From Clostridia bacterium (lineage in GTDB: Bacteria > Bacillota > Clostridia > Oscillospirales > CAG-272), in the NCBI GenBank assembly GCA_017540285.1, contig JAFYBI010000501.1, positions 1 to 15,141 of the forward strand: a stretch of DNA of 15,141 nt, in the 5' to 3' direction. Position numbers and translations under genes: made by a program. Positions 1 through 6,836 of the stretch are shown here, one piece after another. Numbering within the stretch: the first letter of the stretch is position 1; the number at the start of each line of letters is the position of its first letter. The notes below the pieces were generated by a model, which was given only the letters and a program-made list of their open reading frames with translations, was not told the DNA's origin and ran no database searches.

Positions 1-243
<243 letters not shown>

Positions 244-290
244 CTACAAGGTTCTCGAAGAAGAATTGCTGTCGTCTCTTATTTGGTTTT

Positions 291-316
291 CCATGGGCAA
301 GCCGCCCGTGGGCTTG
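291..316 (+). other. Hairpin in the 23S-5S spacer
   Basis: The spacer (about 244-320) holds no tRNA. It contains two mutually exclusive short stems. One is CCATGGGC (291-298) with GCCCGTGG (304-311), which includes one G-U pair. The other is CAAGCC (298-303) with GGCTTG (311-316). Such stems lie just ahead of 5S rRNA in many operons and can act in precursor processing. That role is inferred from position only. Confidence 0.4.
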
Positions 317-320
317 AAAG

Positions 321-439
<119 letters not shown>

Positions 440-440
440 C

Positions 441-475
441 AAAAGGCATCTCTTCCCGAGGTGCCTTTTGCTTTT
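441..475 (+). terminator. rRNA operon terminator, possibly bidirectional
   Basis: AAAAGGCA (441-448) pairs perfectly with TGCCTTTT (462-469) around a 13-nt loop, followed by GCTTTTG. It lies directly after 5S. The arms carry A-runs and T-runs on both sides, so the hairpin can also serve the minus-strand operon whose last stop codon is at 496-498. The T tract is short and interrupted, so its strength is uncertain. Confidence 0.75.
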
Positions 476-495
476 GCCGTCGCCATGCGAACGGG

Positions 496-1083
496 TCAAT
501 CGTTGTCCATCCTCACGCAGTTTTCCGCGAGCCGCGCGTATTTCCAGCAGAAATCGCTGTGATCGTTGACGATCCCGCAGGCTTCGAGGTGCGCGTAAAC
601 CGTGATCGATCCGAGGTATCGGAATCCCCGTTTCTTCAGATCGCGGCTGATTTCGTCGGACAGCCTGCTCGTCGCATGGTTCTGCCGATCCGTGTACAGA
701 ATCGATTTCCCGCCGGAGAATCCCCACAAATACGCGTCAAAGGATCCGAATTCTTTCCTGACGTCGAGAAAACAGCGCGCGTTTCGGATGATGGCGTCGA
801 TCTTGCGCGGGGATCGGATCATGCCCGGATACGCGAGGATCTCTTCGACCTTCCCGTCGTCGTAAAGGGCGACCTTCTCATAGTCGAAACCGTCGAAGCA
901 CGCGCGGAATATTTCGCGCTTTTTCAGCATCATGAGCCAGTTCAGCCCGCACTGCAGGACCTCCAGCGAGATGTATTCAAAGTGCTTGTGATCGGAGTGG
1001 AGCGCCTCTCCCCATTCCTCGTCGTGATACTTCCTGAGAAGACTGCCGTCTTCGCACCAGGGGCATCGTCGTATTTGCTCCAT
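496..1083 (-). CDS. tag: DNA-3-methyladenine glycosylase I
   Basis: This 195-residue cytosolic base-excision repair enzyme removes 3-methyladenine from alkylated DNA. The length matches the Tag family (about 190). Visible hallmarks are RCPWC near the N-terminus, YHDEEWG (residues 19-25), EVLQCGLNWLMMLKKRE (41-57), which holds the expected catalytic Glu41, and a C-terminal HSDFC. The zinc ligands of E. coli Tag correspond here to Cys7, His20, His175 and Cys179, all present. The ATG at 1083 follows AAGGAGG with good spacing, which fixes the start. It is the last gene of the minus-strand run, 72 nt behind the nitrilase-GDPD gene, and may be read from that operon or from a weak promoter of its own. 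A repair gene after sugar-catabolic genes looks like simple adjacency. Confidence 0.95.
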   Translation of the reverse strand: MEQIRRCPWCEDGSLLRKYHDEEWGEALHSDHKHFEYISLEVLQCGLNWLMMLKKREIFRACFDGFDYEKVALYDDGKVEEILAYPGMIRSPRKIDAIIRNARCFLDVRKEFGSFDAYLWGFSGGKSILYTDRQNHATSRLSDEISRDLKKRGFRYLGSITVYAHLEACGIVNDHSDFCWKYARLAENCVRMDND

Positions 1084-1105
1084 GATCGTCCTCCTTGCCG
1101 CCCGA

Positions 1106-1141
1106 CCCGGACACCTTTCCGAACCGTGCCCGGGCTTTTTT
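1106..1141 (+). terminator. Terminator-like hairpin facing the plus strand, no plus-strand gene
   Basis: CCCGGACAC (1106-1114) and GTGCCCGGG (1126-1134) form a 9-bp stem with one A-C mismatch, followed by C and six T (1136-1141). This is a convincing intrinsic terminator on the plus strand, but both flanking genes (tag and the nitrilase-GDPD fusion) are on the minus strand. Read on the minus strand it has A residues before the stem and no T tract after it. It may stop antisense transcripts that read through from the rRNA operon, or it may be a remnant of an earlier arrangement. Confidence 0.55.
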
Positions 1142-1155
1142 GCTTTCGGATGGGA

Positions 1156-2793
1156 TTATCCCGTCCGGCCGATTGCCTGTGAGACGCGGTTATAATCGTT
1201 CGTGAGGATCGTGTCGACGCCCATCGCGAGGTATTTTGCCGCCTCGACGCGGTCGTCCGAATAGAAGAGATTCACCCGGATGCCGTTTTCGTGCGCCTTG
1301 TCGATCTGCTGCTTAACAAAGTCCGGCGGGTTGTGGCGGAAATGCGGGCTGAAGAGCTGGATCTTCGAGCAGCCGCACGCCAGCGCCTTTTCGACCAGAT
1401 CCCCGTGCACGTCCCCGTCCGCGCCGGCGCATCGGGCGATGTCCGGGGCGAAGTCCCGCAGCTGACAGAGAAGCGCCGGATTCCCGCTCATGAAGTAGCA
1501 GTGCTTTTCCGCGCCGAACTGCCGGATCAGGCCGATCATCTTCCGAAGATATGCCTCCGGCAGCGGATTCACGTCGTCGCGCGACTTGACGTGCACGTTC
1601 ATCACGACCTGGCACGCGAACTGTTCGAGGATCTCCCGGAGCGTGAGGATCTTCATCCCCTCGAACGCCGGCGCGGTCTTGACCCCGAAGTCCAGCTTTC
1701 CGAGCGACTCCAGGGTGTGGTCCCAGACAAATCCGGTCCCGGTCGAGACGCGGTCGAGGTTCGCGTCGTGCAGCGAGACGATCTCATGGTCCGCCGTCTC
1801 CCAGAGGTCGAATTCGATCTCCTCCGCGCCCATCGCGACCGCCGCCCCGAACGCCGGCAGGGAATTCTCCGGCGCGATCGTGCTGAAGCCGCGGTGCGCG
1901 CAGATCCGGGGGTACGGCATCCGGCTGTCGTCCGGCACCATCGCCGGTCCTGACGGGCGGTACTGCCGCGGATTGCGCCCGTATTCCGTGTATTCCCAGT
2001 GCGCGGCGGGTGCGCGTCCGAAGCCTGCCGCTTTACAGTATTTCGCGTGCGGGTCGATCTCCGCGGTCACGACGCCGACCTCGCCGCCGAGGGCTTTCAG
2101 GACGTCGCCGGAGGGGGAAACGATCATCGACGCGCCGCAGACGTCGGATGGCGTGCCGGGCTCGTCCGCCATGCTGACCGAGCAGCGGAGGACCGTCGCG
2201 TTTGTGTTGTAGGCGAGGTGGCGGCACATGATCTCCGACGCCGCGTGCCGGTCGCTGCGCTGCAGGGAACAGCCGACGATGATGTCCGGACGGGCGCGCG
2301 CGATCATCGGAAAGGCCTCGTAGAAATAGAAATCGTAGCAGGTGAGGAACGCGTACCGGACGCCGCCGTATGGGAGGATGACGGGCGGCTCGCAGGTCTC
2401 CGTCACGGATGGGTCGAGGCCGAGGGTGTCGCGCTCGAGCGGGGGCAGGTGCCGCTTCGCGTATTTGCCGACGAGAGCGCCCGCGGGATCGAGCATCCAC
2501 GTGGTGTTGCGGCCCAGGGGCGAATCCGCGAAATCGAGGGTGTTGCAGAAGACGACCGCGCCGCAGCGAACGGCCGCTTCCCGGCATTCCTCAAACAGGA
2601 CGGGGGCGTTCTTTTCGTGCTCCGCGATCACCGTTTCGCGGTCGGGCGCTGCCCATAGGACGTCGCTGTACTCCGGCAAAACGATGCAGTCGGCATCGCG
2701 GATCGTCCGGAGCATTTCGATCTCCCGGCGTAAGCATGCGTCGCCCCGTTCGCGGGTTTTCGCGTACGGCGGCTGGATCAGACAGATTTTCAT
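1156..2793 (-). CDS. Carbon-nitrogen hydrolase / glycerophosphodiester phosphodiesterase fusion
   Basis: This 545-residue two-domain protein has no signal peptide. Residues 1 to about 270 are a nitrilase-superfamily amidohydrolase with the Glu-Lys-Cys triad: Glu41 in LPEYSD, Lys113 in KYAKRHLPPLE, Cys152 in LTCYDFYF. Residues from about 296 onward are a GDPD-type TIM barrel: AHRGFSTIAPENS (His300, Arg301), EIEFD (Glu327, Asp329) and LHDANLDR (His342), the usual catalytic and metal-binding set. The third acidic ligand, normally Glu in a VEIK-like motif, appears to be His401 in VMNVHVKS. A proline-rich stretch near 272-295 links the domains. The amidase half would cleave a C-N bond and the GDPD half a phosphodiester; the real substrates are unknown. 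The ATG at 2793 follows AGGAG. It lies 43 nt behind the MBL-fold gene, in the same operon. The domain calls are firm; the joint function is not. Confidence 0.88.
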   Translation of the reverse strand: MKICLIQPPYAKTRERGDACLRREIEMLRTIRDADCIVLPEYSDVLWAAPDRETVIAEHEKNAPVLFEECREAAVRCGAVVFCNTLDFADSPLGRNTTWMLDPAGALVGKYAKRHLPPLERDTLGLDPSVTETCEPPVILPYGGVRYAFLTCYDFYFYEAFPMIARARPDIIVGCSLQRSDRHAASEIMCRHLAYNTNATVLRCSVSMADEPGTPSDVCGASMIVSPSGDVLKALGGEVGVVTAEIDPHAKYCKAAGFGRAPAAHWEYTEYGRNPRQYRPSGPAMVPDDSRMPYPRICAHRGFSTIAPENSLPAFGAAVAMGAEEIEFDLWETADHEIVSLHDANLDRVSTGTGFVWDHTLESLGKLDFGVKTAPAFEGMKILTLREILEQFACQVVMNVHVKSRDDVNPLPEAYLRKMIGLIRQFGAEKHCYFMSGNPALLCQLRDFAPDIARCAGADGDVHGDLVEKALACGCSKIQLFSPHFRHNPPDFVKQQIDKAHENGIRVNLFYSDDRVEAAKYLAMGVDTILTNDYNRVSQAIGRTG

Positions 2794-2836
2794 GATGCAC
2801 TCCTGTTGCGTGACAAAGTTGAGAAAACGGAGAGGC

Positions 2837-3490
2837 TCAGCCGAGGCGCAGGATCACCGTCGAGGCGCCGCCGACGAGGGATGCGAAGGTTTTGCCGTCG
2901 CCCGGCTTTCCGACGAGCGAGCCGTAATGCGTGGGGATGACGGCCGCGGGCTTCATGCGGCGGATGAGCGAGGCGGCTTCGGCGGGCGTCATCGTGTAGG
3001 TCCCGCCGATCGGGATGAACGCGAGATCGCAGCCGACCGCCGCGGCCTCGTCCGTTTCGTCGGTGTCGCCGGCCACGTAAACGCGGATGCCGCCCACGTC
3101 GACGACGTAGCCGACCCAGTCGTTCGCCCGCGGATGGAAGCGCTTGGCGGGATTGTAGGCCGGGACCGTTTGGAATGCGATCCCGCCCGCAGTACCCGAT
3201 CCGTCCGGCAGGGCGGTGACGAGGGGCAGGCCCGCCTCCTTTGCCTTGTCCGCCATCGACGCGGGCACGACGAGGACGGTGTCGGCCTTGCAGATCTTCG
3301 CGATGGCGGCGGGGGAAAAGTGGTCGCCGTGCGGATGGGTGACGAAGATCACGTCCGCGTCCTGCGGATGACCGCCGATCTCGATCGGGTCGAAGTACAG
3401 CACTTTGCCGCCGTCCTCGATGCGGATGCTGCTCTGCGTGTTGACCGTGATCCGGTCCGCGAGGGAAAGAATGTCTCGGAGATCCTTCAT
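2837..3490 (-). CDS. Metallo-beta-lactamase-fold hydrolase (UlaG/UPF0173-like)
   Basis: A 217-residue cytosolic protein. The signature is THPHGDHF, giving the metal ligands His52, His54, Asp56 and His57. Further ligands fit His119 or nearby, Asp142 in AGDTDETDE, and His188 in IPTHYGS. The compact fold resembles the UPF0173/UlaG group, which includes L-ascorbate-6-phosphate lactonase and many uncharacterised hydrolases. In this sugar-catabolic operon a lactonase or phosphoester hydrolase role is plausible but inferred. The ATG at 3490 is preceded by GAAAGGAGC. It starts 15 nt after the GH43 stop codon, so the two are almost certainly cotranscribed. A longer overlapping reading frame on the same strand lacks the MBL motifs and is a shadow. 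Confidence 0.88.
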   Translation of the reverse strand: MKDLRDILSLADRITVNTQSSIRIEDGGKVLYFDPIEIGGHPQDADVIFVTHPHGDHFSPAAIAKICKADTVLVVPASMADKAKEAGLPLVTALPDGSGTAGGIAFQTVPAYNPAKRFHPRANDWVGYVVDVGGIRVYVAGDTDETDEAAAVGCDLAFIPIGGTYTMTPAEAASLIRRMKPAAVIPTHYGSLVGKPGDGKTFASLVGGASTVILRLG

Positions 3491-3505
3491 TGGCTGCTCC
3501 TTTCG

Positions 3506-4489
3506 TCAGTCCCACGCCTCGCCGGAGGGCGGGACAAGTTCCGTTTCGTATCCGACGGGCTCGCCCATCACGGGGTACCCGGTCTCGTCAAAGGACACGC
3601 GCTGGAGGTTGAAATACCGCGGCGCGTAGGTGACGGTCTCGTTGTGCGCCTTCATGCCGTGGTACGCGCACCAGAGCTCCCGACCGTCCGGGGAGCGGAA
3701 GAACGAGGCGTGGCCGGGGCCGTAAACGCCGTTCGCCATCTTGAAGAGCGGCTTGTCGTGCTTGAACCAGTTCGCGGGATCGCACATCTTCGCGGGATCG
3801 CCGCGGTCGCCGCCCGTGTATTCGAGGACGCCGAAGCAGTAAGCGTCCGACCAGCAGCCGTTCCCGGAGTAGACGATGAAGAGCCGCTCGCCGGACTCGA
3901 CGAAGAACGCGCCTTCGTTGATCGTGCTCTCGCCGTCGTAGGGCGGGACCGTTTCCCAGTCATAAAAGGCGCGGGCGATCATGGCGCGGCGTGCCCCGAA
4001 CGTCCACGGGTTGACGAGCTCGCAGATGTCCAGCACCTGACCGCACTCGACGCGCGAGCAGCACAGATACTGCTGTCCGTTCTCCGCCGTGTATACGGTG
4101 GGATCGATGGAGAAGACGTCCGGGGAGGGCTTGCCCTTGAAGCGCCATTCGCCGAACGGATCGTCCCCGCAGGCCTCCATGATGAAGAGACGCTTTTCGC
4201 CGGGGGCCTCCTGCATTCGGCCGGAGGTGTAGATGTACCATTTCCCGTTCGATCCGCGGTGCATCTCGGGAGCCCAGATGTCGCCCCAGATGCCGTCGCG
4301 CGGGCCGTCGGCACGATAGATCACGCGGGAATCGCCGTTCGTGCAGATCTCGGCGGCATGGCGGCTGCGGAAGAGCTCGAGGACCCGGCCGCGGGTGAAG
4401 AGGGAATAGTAGTACCCGGTGACGGGATCGTAGGTCATGAAGGGATCGGGCGCGTCGAAGGGGGAGACGGGATTTCGGAAGGTTTTCAT
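3506..4489 (-). CDS. Glycoside hydrolase family 43 (arabinofuranosidase/xylosidase-like)
   Basis: This 327-residue five-bladed beta-propeller glycosidase is an inverting enzyme that typically releases L-arabinofuranose or D-xylose. The catalytic trio is recognisable: Asp15 in FDAPDPF (base), Asp129 in FSIDPTVY (pKa modulator), Glu192 in STINEGAFF (general acid). GVYGPGHASFF is another family motif. There is no signal peptide, so it probably acts in the cytoplasm on imported oligosaccharides. The frame stays open to 4636, but that extension runs through a consensus promoter whose start point is near 4535. The ATG at 4489, preceded by GAGGA, is therefore the start, and the protein then begins MKTFRNPVSPFDAPDPF as GH43 enzymes do. 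It is the first gene of the minus-strand operon. The exact substrate cannot be read from sequence alone. Confidence 0.9.
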   Translation of the reverse strand: MKTFRNPVSPFDAPDPFMTYDPVTGYYYSLFTRGRVLELFRSRHAAEICTNGDSRVIYRADGPRDGIWGDIWAPEMHRGSNGKWYIYTSGRMQEAPGEKRLFIMEACGDDPFGEWRFKGKPSPDVFSIDPTVYTAENGQQYLCCSRVECGQVLDICELVNPWTFGARRAMIARAFYDWETVPPYDGESTINEGAFFVESGERLFIVYSGNGCWSDAYCFGVLEYTGGDRGDPAKMCDPANWFKHDKPLFKMANGVYGPGHASFFRSPDGRELWCAYHGMKAHNETVTYAPRYFNLQRVSFDETGYPVMGEPVGYETELVPPSGEAWD

Positions 4490-4541
4490 GCGGAAAATCC
4501 TCGCGCTATATGAGATCACCGCGTCGGGGCGGCTTTTCTCC

Positions 4542-4570
4542 ATTATAGCAGAAAAACGTGCGGGTGTCAA
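4542..4570 (-). promoter_or_regulatory. Sigma-A-type promoter of the GH43 operon
   Basis: On the minus strand, TTGACA (4570-4565) and TATAAT (4547-4542) are both perfect consensus boxes, 17 bp apart. TGC just before the -10 box makes it an extended -10 element. Transcription should begin near 4535, leaving a leader of about 45 nt before the GH43 ATG at 4489. Confidence 0.88.
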
Positions 4571-4574
4571 TCGA

Positions 4575-4621
4575 TGCGCGGCTGCGTGCGCGATTTCGCC
4601 GATTTTGCCGGGATTTCTTCC
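4575..4621. promoter_or_regulatory. Candidate operator repeats between divergent promoters
   Basis: The 59 bp between the two -35 boxes contain three near-identical short repeats on the plus strand: GATTTCGCC (4592-4600), GATTTTGCC (4601-4609) and GATTTCTTCC (4612-4621), starting 9 and 11 bp apart, roughly one helical turn. Two copies of TGCGCG (4575-4580 and 4587-4592) lie beside them. Position and phasing suit a regulator controlling both operons. No known operator is recognised, so this is an inference. Confidence 0.4.
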
Positions 4622-4629
4622 CATCCGCA

Positions 4630-4658
4630 TTGACATTGCCGCCGCGACGATTTATAAT
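4630..4658 (+). promoter_or_regulatory. Sigma-A-type promoter of the lipoprotein-GH78-GH95 operon
   Basis: TTGACA (4630-4635) and TATAAT (4653-4658) are perfect consensus boxes with 17-bp spacing, the mirror image of the minus-strand promoter 59 bp away. Transcription should begin near 4665, about 40 nt before the TTG start codon at 4706. Confidence 0.88.
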
Positions 4659-4705
4659 AGCGGTGAAAGCACCCGCTCAGGCGGGATGGGAGGAGGCGCT
4701 GACCT

Positions 4706-6796
4706 TTGAGAAAATCTGACGCTGCGGCCGGGAAGCGGTCATTTGCCCGGCTTTTGCTCCTTTTGGCGGTTCTGCTCGTCTTTTCTGCCTGCGAAGCGAA
4801 GCCCGGCGAGAACGCGGAAGCGGTCGGGGAGACGGAGAGCGGGGCGGACGCCGGGATCCCCGCGGATTTCGTCTGCACCGTCGTGCGCGGGGACGAATCG
4901 AGTCAGGCGGTGACGGAGGCGGCCGTCGCGCTGCGGAGGATCCTCACGGATGCGGGTCTTTTGGTCGACATCCGGACGGACTGGGTGAAGCGCGGCGAAG
5001 AGATCCGGCCCTTCCCGAACGAGATCCTCATCGGCCCGACCAACCGCCCGGAATCGGAAGCGCTGTACGGGAGATTCCGGGAGGCGGCGGAGCCGATGGA
5101 CTACCTCATCACCGTCGGAGAGCAGAACTGCATCGCGGCGACGGACGAATCGATTCTCGAGGCCGCCGAGGCGTTCGCGGAGGAATACATCCGGCAGCTC
5201 GCCGGGACATCCAAGGAGGCCAGCATGGAACTGGAAAAGAAACACGTATTCCCCGCGGCGGGAATGACGCTTTACGGCGCGAAGATCGGCGACTGGTCGA
5301 TCGTCTGCCCGCCGGACTGCCCGGACGAGGAGCGCGCGGATCTCGAGCGGATCGCGGACCTCTTCTACCGGCTGACGGGCGAGCGGATGAAGGAGAAGGC
5401 GGCGCATGCCGTCCTTGTCGGGAGCGCCTCTCCCCTTACACCCCGGGAATACGATCTCGGCTATCTCGTGAAGTATGACGGGCGGGATCTTCACATCGGC
5501 GGCGGGAATCCGTGGGCCGATCTGCGCGCGCTGTATCAGGGCCTGCTCTACGGCGCGCTCGGGACGGACGGTGAACTCACGATCCCCGAGGATCTGCCCG
5601 CGGACCTGACGCTCGCGGAAGGGGAATTCCCCGATCTGGCGAAGCACCGCGCGTTCTCGATCTCCGGCTGGTGCACGTCGGGCGACGCGTACGACACGGA
5701 AGCGCTCGTGCGGCAGACGGCGGAGGCGGGCTTCACCAAGATCAGCGTCGCCGGAATCCGCGACAAGACGCTCTGCCGCAACCTCATGCGGTGGTGCGCG
5801 ATCTGGGACCTTGAAATGCTCTGGACGGGCGTCTCGTGGGACGGCTTCGGCGAGGAGGTGTGGCGCGGCCTCGGGGACGCCGTGAACGCGCCGCACGTCT
5901 GGGGCCTCTACCTCTGCGACGAGCCGAATTCCTCGATCTTCGGCGGGCTTGCCTCCGCGGTGGAAAAGATGCGCGCCGTCACCGATCAGGTGCCGTTCAT
6001 CAACCTCTTCCCGATGTACGCGAACGAGCAGCAGCTCGGCAACCCGACCTACCGCGGGCATGTGCGGGAGTTCTTCGACACGGTGAACCCGCCGTGGGCA
6101 TCGGTCGACATCTATCCCTGCAACACCCGCGGCCTCTGGGACGGCTACATGGAAAACATCGAGGTCGTTGCGGGCGAATGCCGCGAAAGAGGGATCCCGT
6201 TCTCCGTCTACCTCCAGAGCGTGTCGTTTGCCGCGAGCAAGCGGACGCCCTCGGAGAAGGACCTCGAATGGCAGACCTGGTGCATCCGGTCCTTCGGCGC
6301 GGCGGAGGCGATCTACTTCACCTACATGACGCCGTACAGCAGCGCGGAGGACTTCAAGCCCGCCCTGATCGACCACGAGCTGCAGCCGACGGAACGCTGG
6401 TACGCCGCCCGGAAGATCAACGCGGAGTTCGCCGCGCTCGACGAAGCCTTCGCGCGCTATCCCGAAAACCTCGGCGCGTTCACCGTGAACGATTCCCGCG
6501 CGCCGTACATGAAATTCTCCGGGCAGCTCGATTTCTCGGCGGTCCTGCCTGCGGTCGAAACGGAGAACCGCGTTCTCTTCGGCTGCTTCACGGACGGCGC
6601 GGGCGGATACGCCTTCACCGCGGTCAACTGCGAAGATCTGCAGAAGGACAAAGGCGCGGACGTGCGCGTCAGGGTCGGCGGGGACGTCGTGCTCTGGCAG
6701 AACGGCGCGGCGACGAGGCTCGCCCCCGACGCGGAAGGGTTCGTCTCCTTCTCGATGGAGAACGGAGAGGGCGTCTTCTGCGAGATCGTGAAATGA
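4706..6796 (+). CDS. Lipoprotein glycoside-hydrolase-like protein with duplicated N-terminal domain
   Basis: A 696-residue predicted surface lipoprotein. It starts at TTG, 9 nt after AGGAGG (4691-4696). Basic residues, a leucine-rich core and the lipobox FSAC (Cys29) form a lipoprotein signal peptide, followed by a Glu/Gly/Ala-rich linker. Residues about 55-165 and 185-290 look like two copies of one alpha/beta domain, of the kind found before the barrels of GH67 and GH20 enzymes. Each has a strand motif (EILIGPTN / AVLVGSAS), then DYLITVGEQN / GYLVKYDGRD, then a helix. Residues about 310-580 resemble a TIM barrel, with GLYLCDEPNSS (Glu406) as a likely acid/base. A small beta domain ends the protein. 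No CAZy family is recognised and no second catalytic Glu is clear. It may make the first cut at the cell surface, or only bind glycan. It is the first gene of the plus operon, 40 nt before the GH78 gene. Confidence 0.82.
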   Translation: MRKSDAAAGKRSFARLLLLLAVLLVFSACEAKPGENAEAVGETESGADAGIPADFVCTVVRGDESSQAVTEAAVALRRILTDAGLLVDIRTDWVKRGEEIRPFPNEILIGPTNRPESEALYGRFREAAEPMDYLITVGEQNCIAATDESILEAAEAFAEEYIRQLAGTSKEASMELEKKHVFPAAGMTLYGAKIGDWSIVCPPDCPDEERADLERIADLFYRLTGERMKEKAAHAVLVGSASPLTPREYDLGYLVKYDGRDLHIGGGNPWADLRALYQGLLYGALGTDGELTIPEDLPADLTLAEGEFPDLAKHRAFSISGWCTSGDAYDTEALVRQTAEAGFTKISVAGIRDKTLCRNLMRWCAIWDLEMLWTGVSWDGFGEEVWRGLGDAVNAPHVWGLYLCDEPNSSIFGGLASAVEKMRAVTDQVPFINLFPMYANEQQLGNPTYRGHVREFFDTVNPPWASVDIYPCNTRGLWDGYMENIEVVAGECRERGIPFSVYLQSVSFAASKRTPSEKDLEWQTWCIRSFGAAEAIYFTYMTPYSSAEDFKPALIDHELQPTERWYAARKINAEFAALDEAFARYPENLGAFTVNDSRAPYMKFSGQLDFSAVLPAVETENRVLFGCFTDGAGGYAFTAVNCEDLQKDKGADVRVRVGGDVVLWQNGAATRLAPDAEGFVSFSMENGEGVFCEIVK

Positions 6797-6836
6797 CCGT
6801 CCGACAAACAATCCAGAACAGATAAGGAGACAAGCC

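Noticed and set aside
244..320. Possible tRNA in the 23S-5S spacer
   Set aside because: The stretch is only about 77 nt and shows no TTCRANY arm, anticodon stem or acceptor pairing, only two short alternative hairpins.
2342..4513. Long plus-strand open frame (723 codons) opposite the MBL and GH43 genes
   Set aside because: It lies antisense to three genes with clear catalytic motifs, has low-complexity Arg/Ala/Gly/Asp-rich content and no domain or ribosome site. GC-rich coding DNA often leaves such open frames.
4490..4636. Upstream extension of the GH43 frame by 49 codons
   Set aside because: It includes the -10 and -35 boxes of the gene's own promoter, and the family-like N-terminus begins at 4489.
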